From the NCBI GenBank assembly GCA_963837805.1, contig CAWIOU010000024.1:186001-250000 (forward strand): a stretch of DNA of 64,000 nucleotides, given 5' to 3'. The DNA is from Bog-756 sp963837805 (GTDB lineage: Bacteria > Actinomycetota > Acidimicrobiia > Acidimicrobiales > RAAP-2). Numbering within the stretch: the stretch's first letter is position 1; each line of letters begins with the position of its first letter. Of the stretch, positions 55,091-63,521 are shown piece by piece. The notes under the pieces were generated by a model, which saw only the letters and a program-made list of their open reading frames with translations, searched no databases and was not told where the DNA came from. The position numbers were made by a program, and so were the translations under genes.

Positions 55091-56116
55091 ATGGCCACGC
55101 TGTACTACGAGAAGGACGCCGATCCCGGCCTCATCAGGAACCGCAAGGTGGCCGTCATCGGCTACGGGTCCCAGGGCCATGCCCACGCGTTGAACCTCTC
55201 GGAGAGCGGTGTCGACGTGCGGGTCGGGCTGCGCGACAGCTCGTCGTCCAAGGTCAAGGCCGAAGAGGCCGGCCTCCGGGTGCTGCCCGTCGCCGAGGCT
55301 GCCTCCGAGGCCGACGTGATCATGATCCTGCTGCCCGATACCGAACAGGCCGCGGTCTACGAAGCGGAGATCGCCCCCCACCTCAGCTCGGGTGACGCGC
55401 TCTTCTTCGCCCACGGCTTCAACATCCGGTTCGGCCTGATCACCCCGCCGGCCGATGTCGATGTGGCCATGGTCGCCCCCAAGGGCCCCGGGCACCTGGT
55501 CCGGCGCACCTACACCGAAGGGGGTGGCGTGCCTTCGTTGGTGGCGGTGTCGGCGGACCCCTCGGGCAAGGCCCACGACCTCGCCCTCTCCTATGCCCAC
55601 GCCATCGGCGCCACCCGCGCCGGGGTGCTGGACACGACCTTCGACGAAGAGACCGAGACCGACCTGTTCGGCGAGCAGGTGGTGCTGTGCGGCGGCCTCA
55701 CCGCTCTCGTGCAGGCCGGGTACGAGACACTGGTGGGAGCGGGCTACCAGCCCGAGTCGGCCTACTTCGAGTGCCTCCACGAGCTCAAGCTGATCGTCGA
55801 TCTCATGTACGAGCAGGGGATCAGCGGGATGCGGTTCTCCATCTCCGACACCGCCGAGTACGGCGACCTCACCCGGGGACCGCGGGTGATCAACCAGGCG
55901 GTCCGTGACGAGATGGCCCGCATCCTGGCGGAGATCCGGGACGGCACCTTCGCCACCGAGTGGGTGGAAGAGAACGCCAACGGCCGCCCCAACTACAAGG
56001 CGCTCCGCCAGGCCGGGCTCGACCACCCCATCGAGAAGGTCGGCGCCCAGCTCCGCGACATGATGCCGTTCGTGACCGCCGGGAAGCAGAAGATCCAGGA
56101 CGTCTCGGGCGGCTGA
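55091..56116 (+). CDS. ilvC: Ketol-acid reductoisomerase (class I)
   Basis: 341 residues. It isomerises and reduces acetolactate with NADPH and Mg. The Rossmann motif VIGYGSQGHAHALNL, VAPKGPGHLVRR with the catalytic region, DTTFDEETETDLFGEQ carrying the metal-binding Asp and Glu, and the C-terminal SDTAEYGDLTRG are all present; the length is that of class I enzymes. I choose ATG 55091 (MATLYYEKDAD matches the family start); GTG 55088 and TTG 55082 are also in frame. It is the third gene of the attenuated operon. Confidence 0.95.
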   Translation: MATLYYEKDADPGLIRNRKVAVIGYGSQGHAHALNLSESGVDVRVGLRDSSSSKVKAEEAGLRVLPVAEAASEADVIMILLPDTEQAAVYEAEIAPHLSSGDALFFAHGFNIRFGLITPPADVDVAMVAPKGPGHLVRRTYTEGGGVPSLVAVSADPSGKAHDLALSYAHAIGATRAGVLDTTFDEETETDLFGEQVVLCGGLTALVQAGYETLVGAGYQPESAYFECLHELKLIVDLMYEQGISGMRFSISDTAEYGDLTRGPRVINQAVRDEMARILAEIRDGTFATEWVEENANGRPNYKALRQAGLDHPIEKVGAQLRDMMPFVTAGKQKIQDVSGG

Positions 56117-56133
56117 GTCCGGGGAACGGGCCG

Positions 56134-56676
56134 GTGGCTGACGACATGGCGGTTCCCGACGTGAAAGTCGAGGGCCTCGAGCCCACGTTCCGCCACCTCG
56201 ACGACCCCGACATGCCCTGGCAGCAGGTCAAGTCCATCCGCAACGCCGACGGCACCACCTCGTCGGTGTGGGAGAAGTGGCTGGCCTTCTCGCCCGATCC
56301 CCAGTACCTCTCGCTCTACGCCAAGTGGGACCCGGGCATGGTCATCCGGCGGCACGGGCACTTCAGCCCCCACGTCATCTTCGTGGTCAGCGGCGAGATG
56401 TGGTGTGGCGACCGACGGTGCCCGGCCGGCACCCATGTCGAGCTGCCGCTCGGTGCCGCCTTCGGTCCATTCGTGGCCGGACCCGAGGGCACCGTGCTGC
56501 TCGAGGTCATGATGGGCGACCCGCGATCGTGGGGGGACGACCCCGACTCGTTCCGCACCGCCCTCGAGGAACGGGGCGCCGAGGCCCTCCCCGATCCGGC
56601 CATCGACCTGCCGGCGTGGCTCGAGGACCTGCGTTCGACCTGGGCCGGCGCCGACCAGGCACCCGAGGGCGGCTGA
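56134..56676 (+). CDS. Cupin-domain protein
   Basis: 180 residues from GTG 56134, 17 bases after ilvC, so probably part of the same transcript. One cupin barrel: GMVIRRHGHFSPHVIFVVSGEMWCGDRRCPAGTHVELP fits the G(X)5HXH-type metal site and the following turn; HGHFSPH supplies the His ligands. The second motif is around PEGTVLLEVMMGDP. A link to branched-chain amino-acid synthesis is only suggested by position. The substrate is unknown. Confidence 0.72.
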   Translation: MADDMAVPDVKVEGLEPTFRHLDDPDMPWQQVKSIRNADGTTSSVWEKWLAFSPDPQYLSLYAKWDPGMVIRRHGHFSPHVIFVVSGEMWCGDRRCPAGTHVELPLGAAFGPFVAGPEGTVLLEVMMGDPRSWGDDPDSFRTALEERGAEALPDPAIDLPAWLEDLRSTWAGADQAPEGG

Positions 56677-56716
56677 CCCGACCGGCGGTCGGAACCGGTC
56701 AGGGCGCCCCCGCCGC

Positions 56717-57857
56717 TCAGCCGGCCAGGGCGCCGACCACGTGGTTGATGCAGGCGCACAGCGAGGCCACGTCGTCGGGATCGATGGCCGGGAAGAGGGC
56801 GATCCGCAGCTGGTTCCGGCCCAGTTTCCGGTAGGGCTCGGTGTCCACGATGCCGTTGGCCCGCAGCACGGCGGCGACCGTGGCCGCATCGATCGAGTCA
56901 TCGAAGTCGATGGTGCCGACCACGTGGCTGCGGTCCTCGACCCGGTTCACGAACGGAGTGGCGAAGTCCGAGTTCTCGGCCCAGGTGTAGAGGATCTCCG
57001 CCGACCGGTCGCACCGCCCGGTCGAGAAAGCCATCCCTCCCTGTTTGTTGAACCAGGCCACCTGGTAGTCGAAGAGGAAGATGGTGGCCAGCGCCGGGGT
57101 GTTGTAGGTCTGGTCGAGCTTGGAGTTGTCGAGGGCGATGGCCAGGTCCAGCGAGGCCGGCACCCACCGCTTGGCCGACGAGATGGCCGGCGATGCGGTC
57201 CTGGGCGGCCGGCGACAACAGAGCCACCCACAGCCCTCCGTCGGAGCCGAAGCACTTCTGGGGAGCGAAGTAGTAGGCGTCGAATTGCTCGGGGTCGACG
57301 GGCAGCCCGCCCGCTCCCGAGGTGGCGTCCACGGCCACCAGGCCCTGGGACCCGGCCGGCCTGGCGATGGGCATCATCACCCCGGTGGAGGTCTCGTTGT
57401 GGGTCAGGGCGTACAGGTCGATGTCATCCCTGGCCACCGGGTTCGGATGGGTCCCCACCTCGGAGGCGATGACCTCCGGCTCGTCCAGATGGGGGGCGTC
57501 GGCGGCCGCGGCGGCGAACTTCGACGAGAATTCGCCGAAGGTGAGATGTTGGCTCTTGCGCTCGATGAGGCCGAAGGTGGCCGCATCCCAGAAGCTGGTG
57601 GTCCCCCCGTTGCCGAGGGCCACCACGTAGCCGTCGGGCAACGAGAACAGCTCGGACAGGCCCTCCCGCAGGCTGCCCACCACCGACTTGACCGTCTTCT
57701 GGCGATGGCTGGTGCCGAGGTAGCGACCGGCCTCGGCGGCCAGGGCCTCGACGCCCTCGGGGCGCACCTTCGACGGACCGGAGCCGAACCGCCCGTCGGC
57801 CGGCAGGAGGTGGGCGGGGATGCTGATGTCAGGGGTATCGGTCACGTATGGAATCAT
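56717..57857 (-). CDS. serC: Phosphoserine aminotransferase SerC, actinobacterial type (frameshifted near 57187)
   Basis: About 380 residues from ATG 57857. Class V PLP aminotransferase of serine synthesis. FGSGPSKVRPEGVEAL at the N-terminus, VALGNGGTTSFWDAATF, THNETSTGV, the Asp in VAVDATSGAGGLP and the PLP-Lys in YYFAPQKCFGSDGG match the mycobacterial SerC. The frame shifts near 57184-57190: after AQDRIAG, the frame containing ISSAKRWVPASLDLAIALDN is the correct continuation to the stop at 56717. It is divergent from the aspartate-type aminotransferase gene, 65 bases apart. Confidence 0.9.
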
Positions 57858-57922
57858 GGCACCATGGCTCTCCCGACAGAAACCGGCCCCGCCCGCAGCG
57901 GCCGCCGCGCCCTGGCGACACC

Positions 57923-59129
57923 ATGACCGGCCGACGGATTTCGGCCCGGATCGCGGCGGTCTCACCCTCGGCCACCTTGGCGGTCGACGCCAAGGCCAAG
58001 GCCCTCAAGGCCGCCGGCGAGAACGTCATCGGCTTCGGCGCCGGTGAGCCCGACTTCCCCACCCCCGAGCACATCGTGGCCGCGGCCGAGGTGGCCTGTC
58101 GCGATCCTCGGACCCACAAGTACACGCCGACCAGCGGGCTCCCCGAGCTGCGGGAGGCGGTGGCCGTCAAGACCCGCCGCGACTCGGGGCTCGAGGTGTC
58201 CGCCGCCCAGGTGCTGATCACCAACGGCGGCAAGCAGGCCATTGCCAACTCCTTCGCCGTCCTGTGCGACCCGGGCGACGAGGTGCTGGTGCTCGCCCCC
58301 TACTGGACCACCTATCCCGAGGTCATCAGGCTGGCCGGGGGGGTGCCCGTGGTCATCGCCACCGACGCCGCCAGCGGCTTCCGTGCCACCATCGCCCAGC
58401 TGGAGGCGGCCCGGACCGCCCGCACCAAGGTGCTGCTGTTCGTGTCCCCCTCCAACCCCACCGGGGCGGTCTACCCCCGCCAGGAGATCCAGGCCATCGG
58501 GGAGTGGGCCGCGGCGCCAGGGCCTGTGGGTCCTGACCGACGAGATCTACGAGCACCTCGTGTACGGGGAGGCCGAGCACCATTCGATGCCGGTCCTCGT
58601 GCCCGAGCTGACCGATCGCTGCATCGTGGTCAACGGCGTGGCCAAGACGTACTCGATGACCGGGTGGCGGGTCGGATGGATGATCGGCCCGACCGATGTG
58701 GTCACCGCGGCCACCAACCTGCAGTCACACGAGACCTCCAACGTGGCCAACGTCTCCCAGCGGGCGGCACTGGCCGCGGTGGCCGGCGACCTCACCGCGG
58801 CCGAGGAGATGCGCCAGGCCTTCGACCGCCGGAGGCGAACCATCCACACCATGCTCAACGAGATCGACGGGGTGTCCTGCATCCTCCCCGAGGGGGCGTT
58901 CTACGCATTCCCTTCGGTGGAGGGGCTCTACGGGCGCGACATCCGCGGCCGTCGTTCGGCCTCGAGCGCCGAGCTGGCCGATCTGGCCATCGACGAGGCC
59001 AAGGTGGCGGTCGTGCCCGGCGAAGCGTTCGGCGCGCCGGGTTATTTCCGGATGTCCTACGCCCTGGGTGACGACGATCTCATCGAAGGGGTGTCCCGGC
59101 TGGCCAAGCTGTTCGGCGACGCCTCGTGA
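57923..59129 (+). CDS. Aspartate/aromatic aminotransferase, class I (frameshifted near 58514)
   Basis: About 402 residues from ATG 57923. PLP-dependent aminotransferase of the AspB (subgroup 1b) type: GFGAGEPDFPTPEHI, KYTPTSGLPELREAV, VSPSNPTGAVYP, LTDEIYEHLVYG, the PLP lysine in NGVAKTYSMTGWRVGW, and FRMSYA near the end with the substrate-carboxylate Arg. The first frame turns to nonsense after GEWAAA, and QGLWVLTDEIYEHL continues in the next, so one indel lies at about 58510-58517. It probably makes aspartate or an aromatic amino acid, and sits between serC and serA. Confidence 0.88.
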
Positions 59130-59177
59130 CTCCGGAGCCGGCCGGCACAGCCTCGAACTCCGAAGAAAGGGAGCACC

Positions 59178-60743
59178 ATGGGTAGGGTTCTGGTCACCGA
59201 GAAGTTGGCCCAACCGGGCCTCGATCTGATGGCCGAGGCCGGTCACGACGTCGACGTCCGGCTCGAGCTGAGTCCCGAGGAGCTGGTCTCGGCCGTCGTC
59301 GGGGCCCAGGCGCTGGTCATCCGTTCCGCCACCACGGTGACCGCCGAGGTCCTGGAGGCCGGAACCGAGCTGGTGGTGGTGGGTCGGGCCGGCATCGGCC
59401 TCGACAACGTCGACGTGACGGCGGCCACCGATCGGGGGGTAATGGTGGTCAACGCTCCCCAGTCGAACATCCTCTCCGCCGCCGAGCAGGCCATGGCCCT
59501 GTTGCTGGCCCAGGCCCGCAACATCCCCCAGGCCCACGCCGCCCTGGTGGCGGGGAAGTGGGAGCGGTCGAAGTGGGAGGGCGTCGAACTGCACGGGAAG
59601 ACACTCGGGGTGGTCGGCCTGGGTCGGGTCGGAGCCCTCGTGGCCCAGCGGGCCCTGGCCTTCGGCATGCGCCTGGTGGCCTACGACCCCTTCGTCTCCG
59701 CCGACCGGGCCAAGCACATGGGCGTGGAGCTCATGGGCCTCGACGAGCTCATCGGGGTGTCCGACTTCGTCACCGTCCACCTCCCGAAGAACGCCGAGAC
59801 GCTCGGACTGATCGGAAAGGACCTCCTGGCCAAAGCCAAGCCCGGGCTGCGCATCATCAACACGGCGCGGGGCGGCATCGTGGACGAGGAGGCGCTGGCC
59901 GAGGCCATCCGGTCGGGGCAGGTGCAAGGCGCCGGGCTCGACGTGTTCGCCAAGGAGCCGACCACCGAGTCGCCGCTGTTCGAGCTGCCCTCGGTGGTGG
60001 TGGCCCCCCATCTGGGGGCGTCGACGGCCGAGGCCCAGGACAAGGCGGGCGTGACCATCGCCGAACAGGTCATCCTGGCCCTCAACGGGGACTTCGTCCC
60101 CTTCGCCGTCAACGTGGCCGCCACCGACGTGTCCGAGACGGTGCGCCCGTTCATGGGACTGGCCGAACAGCTGGGCCGGATCCTCTCCTGTCTCAACGAC
60201 GGGCTCCCCGGCACCCTGGAGATCGAGTACCAGGGAGGCCTGGCCGGTGCCGGCACCGGGATCCTGACCCTGTCGGTGCTGAAGGGGCTGTTCGCGGCGG
60301 CGACCGAGGAGCCGGTGAGCTACGTGAACGCACCGCAACTGGCCGCCGAGCGCGGCCTCGAGGTGCGCGAGATCTCGACGGTCACCGCCCACGACTACGT
60401 CAACCTGATCACCCTGCGCAGCGGCGACCACTCGGTGGCCGGGACCCTCACCGGTCCCCGTACCGAGCCGCGCCTGGTGATGATGGACGACCACACGGTC
60501 GAGGTCCCACCCGCCCCGCACATGGTGGTCGTGCGCAACGACGACCGGGCCGGGATGATCGGCGTGGTGGGGACCATCCTGGGTGAGGCCTCGGTGTCCA
60601 TCTCCTCGATGGCGGTGGGTCCGTCGGCCACCGGTCACACCGCCCTCATGGTCCTGTCCACCGACCGCCAGGTGCCCGATGCCGCCCTGGTGTTGATGCG
60701 CGGCGCTCCCGGGATCAGCGACGTGCACACCGTCGAGTCCTAG
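59178..60743 (+). CDS. serA: D-3-phosphoglycerate dehydrogenase
   Basis: 521 residues, intact, of the long actinobacterial type. Order of domains: substrate/NAD catalytic part (GRAGIGLDNVDV, GLGRVGALVAQRA as dinucleotide site, NTARGGIVDEEAL with the catalytic Arg, VVVAPHLGAST with the catalytic His), then the intervening ASB domain (about 320-450), then a C-terminal ACT domain (MVVVRNDDRAGMIGVVGTIL) for serine feedback. Start ATG 59178 has AAAGGGAG upstream. With serC nearby it supplies two of the three serine-pathway steps. Confidence 0.95.
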   Translation: MGRVLVTEKLAQPGLDLMAEAGHDVDVRLELSPEELVSAVVGAQALVIRSATTVTAEVLEAGTELVVVGRAGIGLDNVDVTAATDRGVMVVNAPQSNILSAAEQAMALLLAQARNIPQAHAALVAGKWERSKWEGVELHGKTLGVVGLGRVGALVAQRALAFGMRLVAYDPFVSADRAKHMGVELMGLDELIGVSDFVTVHLPKNAETLGLIGKDLLAKAKPGLRIINTARGGIVDEEALAEAIRSGQVQGAGLDVFAKEPTTESPLFELPSVVVAPHLGASTAEAQDKAGVTIAEQVILALNGDFVPFAVNVAATDVSETVRPFMGLAEQLGRILSCLNDGLPGTLEIEYQGGLAGAGTGILTLSVLKGLFAAATEEPVSYVNAPQLAAERGLEVREISTVTAHDYVNLITLRSGDHSVAGTLTGPRTEPRLVMMDDHTVEVPPAPHMVVVRNDDRAGMIGVVGTILGEASVSISSMAVGPSATGHTALMVLSTDRQVPDAALVLMRGAPGISDVHTVES

Positions 60744-60754
60744 CGGCGGCGGCG

Positions 60755-61111
60755 ATGGCGGCGGGGGAGCGGAACGGCGTCGGCTTCTCCGAGGGCCAGA
60801 TCGTGACCGTGTTCCGGTCCCGGCGACGGGACCAGTCGGAGTCCGACTACCGACGCGTGGTCCGGGCGATGGAGACGGCGGCCCGCGCGGCCGACGGCTT
60901 CGTCGACTTCAAGACCTTCACCGCCGATGACGGTGAACACGTGTCACTGGTGACGTTCGCCTCGCCGGCCGCCCACCGGGCCTGGCGGGACCATCCCGGC
61001 CACCGGCGCGCCCAGCAGCAGGGCCGTGACGAGTTCTACCTCGAATACTCGATCCAGGTCGGACAGTGCACCCACGTCTCGACGTGGATGCGGGAGCCCG
61101 GCTCGGCCTGA
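60755..61111 (+). CDS. Antibiotic biosynthesis monooxygenase-like (dimeric alpha/beta barrel) protein
   Basis: 118 residues beginning 11 bases after serA. IVTVFRSRRRDQSESDYRRVVRAMETAARAADGFVDFKTFTADDGEHVSLVTFASPAAHRAWRDHP type layout (strand, helix, strand, strand, helix) is the ABM/NIPSNAP-like ferredoxin fold. The catalytic residues of true monooxygenases are not defined in this family, so a small heme- or quinone-related role cannot be distinguished. Start at ATG 60755 is likely; no strong ribosome-binding site is visible. Confidence 0.7.
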   Translation: MAAGERNGVGFSEGQIVTVFRSRRRDQSESDYRRVVRAMETAARAADGFVDFKTFTADDGEHVSLVTFASPAAHRAWRDHPGHRRAQQQGRDEFYLEYSIQVGQCTHVSTWMREPGSA

Positions 61112-61503
61112 GCCGTGCCCGGCGTCGGGTCGCCCGGTGGTCGAGGATGCGCCCGACCGGCTCTCAGCTCGGTCGGTCCGGATTGGTCGGAACCGGCGGC
61201 CAGGTATCGCTGCCGACCGGAGGGAGGAACCGGTTCGCCGGGTCCGTCCCCGAGCCCGGCCGGAGGGCCCACCGCACCACGGCCACGACGGCGGCCACGA
61301 CGGCGACGGTCAGCACCCGTTTGAGCGGCACCCCGGTCACCGGCCCAGCCTAGGCCGCCGCGCCCCTTGATCCTCCCGAAAAGGGGGCCGGTCACAGCCA
61401 GGTGACCGCAAGGTTATTTCTCGGTGATCTCGGGACGGGGACGGGGAAAAGCCCGGTCCTCGCCATGTAGCCGCCGCCCGACCGTCTATAAGATCCCCGG
61501 GGC
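61112..61503. other. Intergenic region with a small minus-strand gene and a lipoprotein promoter
   Basis: 392 bases. Besides the 58-residue reading frame, a TATAAG -10-like hexamer at 61487-61492 lies 12 bases before the lipoprotein ATG at 61504, so that gene may be almost leaderless. No convincing -35 was seen. Confidence 0.4.
61164..61340 (-). CDS. Small single-pass membrane protein, function unknown
   Basis: 58 residues from GTG 61340 (GTG 61331 and 61316 also in frame). A basic start (PLKR), a membrane helix (VLTVAVVAAVVAVVRWAL), then a short outside segment ending FLPPVGSDTWPPVPTNPDRPS. The DTWPPVP motif after a lone N-terminal helix recalls small conserved membrane proteins of actinobacteria. 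It is convergent to the ABM-like gene. Codon third positions are strongly G/C, as in the neighbouring genes. Confidence 0.55.
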   Translation of the reverse strand: MTGVPLKRVLTVAVVAAVVAVVRWALRPGSGTDPANRFLPPVGSDTWPPVPTNPDRPS

Positions 61504-62391
61504 ATGCCGCCTGCCACCCTCCTCGATGCGTTGCTGCGGCCCTTCCGCCTTGGTGCGGGCCGCGCCGCCGTGGTGGCCTGTGCGCTGGCCGCGGGGCTGG
61601 GCGTGGCCGCGTGCGGTTCGGGTTCCCCGACGGCGTCCTCGTCGACGTCTCCGTCGGGGGTTGCCGTCGTCGCTCCCGACTTCGTGCTCCAGGGCTGCAC
61701 CTACGTGCTGAACGGGACCGTGCCGGCGGGGGAGCCGGTAGGCGTCCAACCCCATTTCTCCTCGTACTCACCCGATGCCGCGGCACGATCGGCCCTCGAG
61801 TCGATCAAGGAGCACGGGGGCTCGGCTGTCGTGAACGGCTTCATGATCCCGGGAGGCACCCACCTGTACGCCGGCCCCGACACCTCCCAGCCCAGCGTCG
61901 GCACCGTTCCGGCCAACTACGCCATCCTGGCCGCCGAGCCGGTGGTGTGGCATGACCAGAAGGGTGACACCTGGCTGGCCTTTTTCGTCTCCTGCGGCGG
62001 GAAGAACCTGTATTGGGTGAGCCTCAGCCAGATGGAGCATCAGAACCCGCAGGCCGCCGCGGCAGATCACCCCCCTGCTGGGCAAGGCCTCGCTCGAGCC
62101 GATCATCGTCTCCGACCAGAATTTCGCCTGGAAGAGCTCGACGCTGACCTTCATCGTCGGCCGGGGCGAGCTGTTCGGCCCCGATCGCCTGACCGGCAGC
62201 CTCGCCCGACTGTGCCCATCGCCTGACCGGCCCAATGCGGCGGGCTCGCCGCCTTGCGGCGGGACTGGGTCAGGCCGAACCCACGGGCGCCGCCGGTCCC
62301 GGGTCGAGGATGTCCTGGTAGATCCCACTCCACGGCCGGTCAGCCACGGGGATGATTCACACAACGATAACTGGCGAATCGCGAAAAGTTA
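61504..62391 (+). CDS. Putative lipoprotein (frameshifted near 62062)
   Basis: Signal peptide ending in the lipobox VAAC, then a Ser/Thr-rich linker and a beta-rich domain (FVLQGCTYVLNGTVPAG, GFMIPGGTHLYAGPDTSQPS, ILAAEPVVWHDQKGDTWLAFFVSCGG). The first frame becomes improbable after NPQAAA and ends at 62226; the next frame continues with QITPLLGKASLEPIIVSDQ and TFIVGRGELFGPDRLTG, so one indel lies at about 62055-62063. That second frame stays open to TAG 62391, but its last 50 or so codons look non-coding, so the true end is uncertain (probably near 62220). No family recognised. Confidence 0.6.
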
Positions 62392-62410
62392 GCCGTCCGT
62401 TCACTTGGGG
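62388..62410 (+). promoter_or_regulatory. Possible PHO box before pstC
   Basis: GTTCACTTGGG at 62399-62409 resembles the 11-base unit of actinobacterial PhoP boxes, preceded in register by the weaker GTTAGCCGTCC at 62388-62398. It lies about 120 bases before the pstC start. One good and one poor unit make this tentative. Confidence 0.35.
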
Positions 62411-62527
62411 CCGATAGCTTGACGAAAGGCCCTCCGGCTCTTGCCCGGCATGCAGGAACCTGCCGTGCTGTGTGCCGACAGGGGAACGTCCGACACCAGA
62501 TCCGAGCAGCCAGAAAGGCACGAGGAC

Positions 62528-63521
62528 TTGTCCGCCACCGTCGATCTGCCCCACGCGGCGCCGGAGATCCCCCGACCGATCGTCATCGTCGACGACCACG
62601 GCCTCGAGGACACCGTCTTCCGGATCGGCGTACGGGCGGCCGGCTACTTCGTCCTCCTCCTGCTCTTCCTCATCGGCACGTTTCTGTTCCTGCAGGGCTG
62701 GCCGGCGTTGCAGAAGGCGGGACTGCATTTCTTCACCAACTCGGGCTTCCCCAACAGCCTGCACCACCCGGTCTACGGGGTGCTGGCCTCCCTGGTGGGG
62801 ACCCTCGAAGTGGCCGCCGTGGCCATGCTGGTGGGGACCCCGGTGGCCATCGCCACCGCCCTGTTCCTCAGCGAGTACGCCCCCATGTGGAGCCGCCGCA
62901 CGCTGATCGCCCTGGTCGACCTGGCCGCGGCCATCCCGAGCATCATCTTCGGCTTGTGGGCGGTGTTCGAGCTCTCCGACAACGTGGTCGGGGTCAGCAC
63001 CTGGCTCTCCCACCACGTGGCCTTCTTTCCCTTCTTCAAGGTGGTGAGCCCCCCTCTCAACGGCTCGATCTTCATCGCCGGGCTGGTGGTCGGGATCATG
63101 ATCGTCCCCATCGTGACGTCGATCTGCCGCGAGGTCTTCTCCCTGGCGCCTGCCGGGGAACGCGAGGCGGCCCTGGCGCTGGGCGCCAGCCGGTGGCAGA
63201 TGATCCGCTCGGTGGTGATCCCCTTCGGGCGGGGGGGCATCATCGGGGCCGTCATGCTCGGGACTGGGCCGGGCCCTGGAGGAGACCATCGCCGTCACCA
63301 TCATCCTGGCCAACGCCTACACCATCTCCCCCCACATCCTCCAGCACGGCGGGTCGACCATCTCCCAGCTCATCGCCAGCCAATTCGGCTCGGGCGGGCA
63401 CCTCGGCACCCAGTTCCTGTTGATGATCGGCTTCGTCCTCTTCGTGATCACCCTGGTGGTCAACCTGATCGCCTCGGCCATCGTCAACCGGTCGCGCAGC
63501 GGAGCGGGGGTTGACCTGTGA
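62528..63521 (+). CDS. pstC: Phosphate ABC transporter permease PstC (frameshifted near 63261)
   Basis: About 331 residues from TTG 62528 (GAGG upstream); TTG 62441 and ATG 62450 are longer options, but codons before 62528 look non-coding. Six membrane helices are visible. Family markers are TPVAIATALFLSEYAP, VDLAAAIPSIIFGLW and the EAA-loop AGEREAALALGASRWQMIRSVVIP, which contacts PstB. The frame breaks at a GGG at 63260-63262: one base fewer gives MLGLGRALEETIAVTIILANA, the conserved PstC sequence, running to a stop at 63519-63521. pstS, normally upstream, is not adjacent. Confidence 0.9.
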
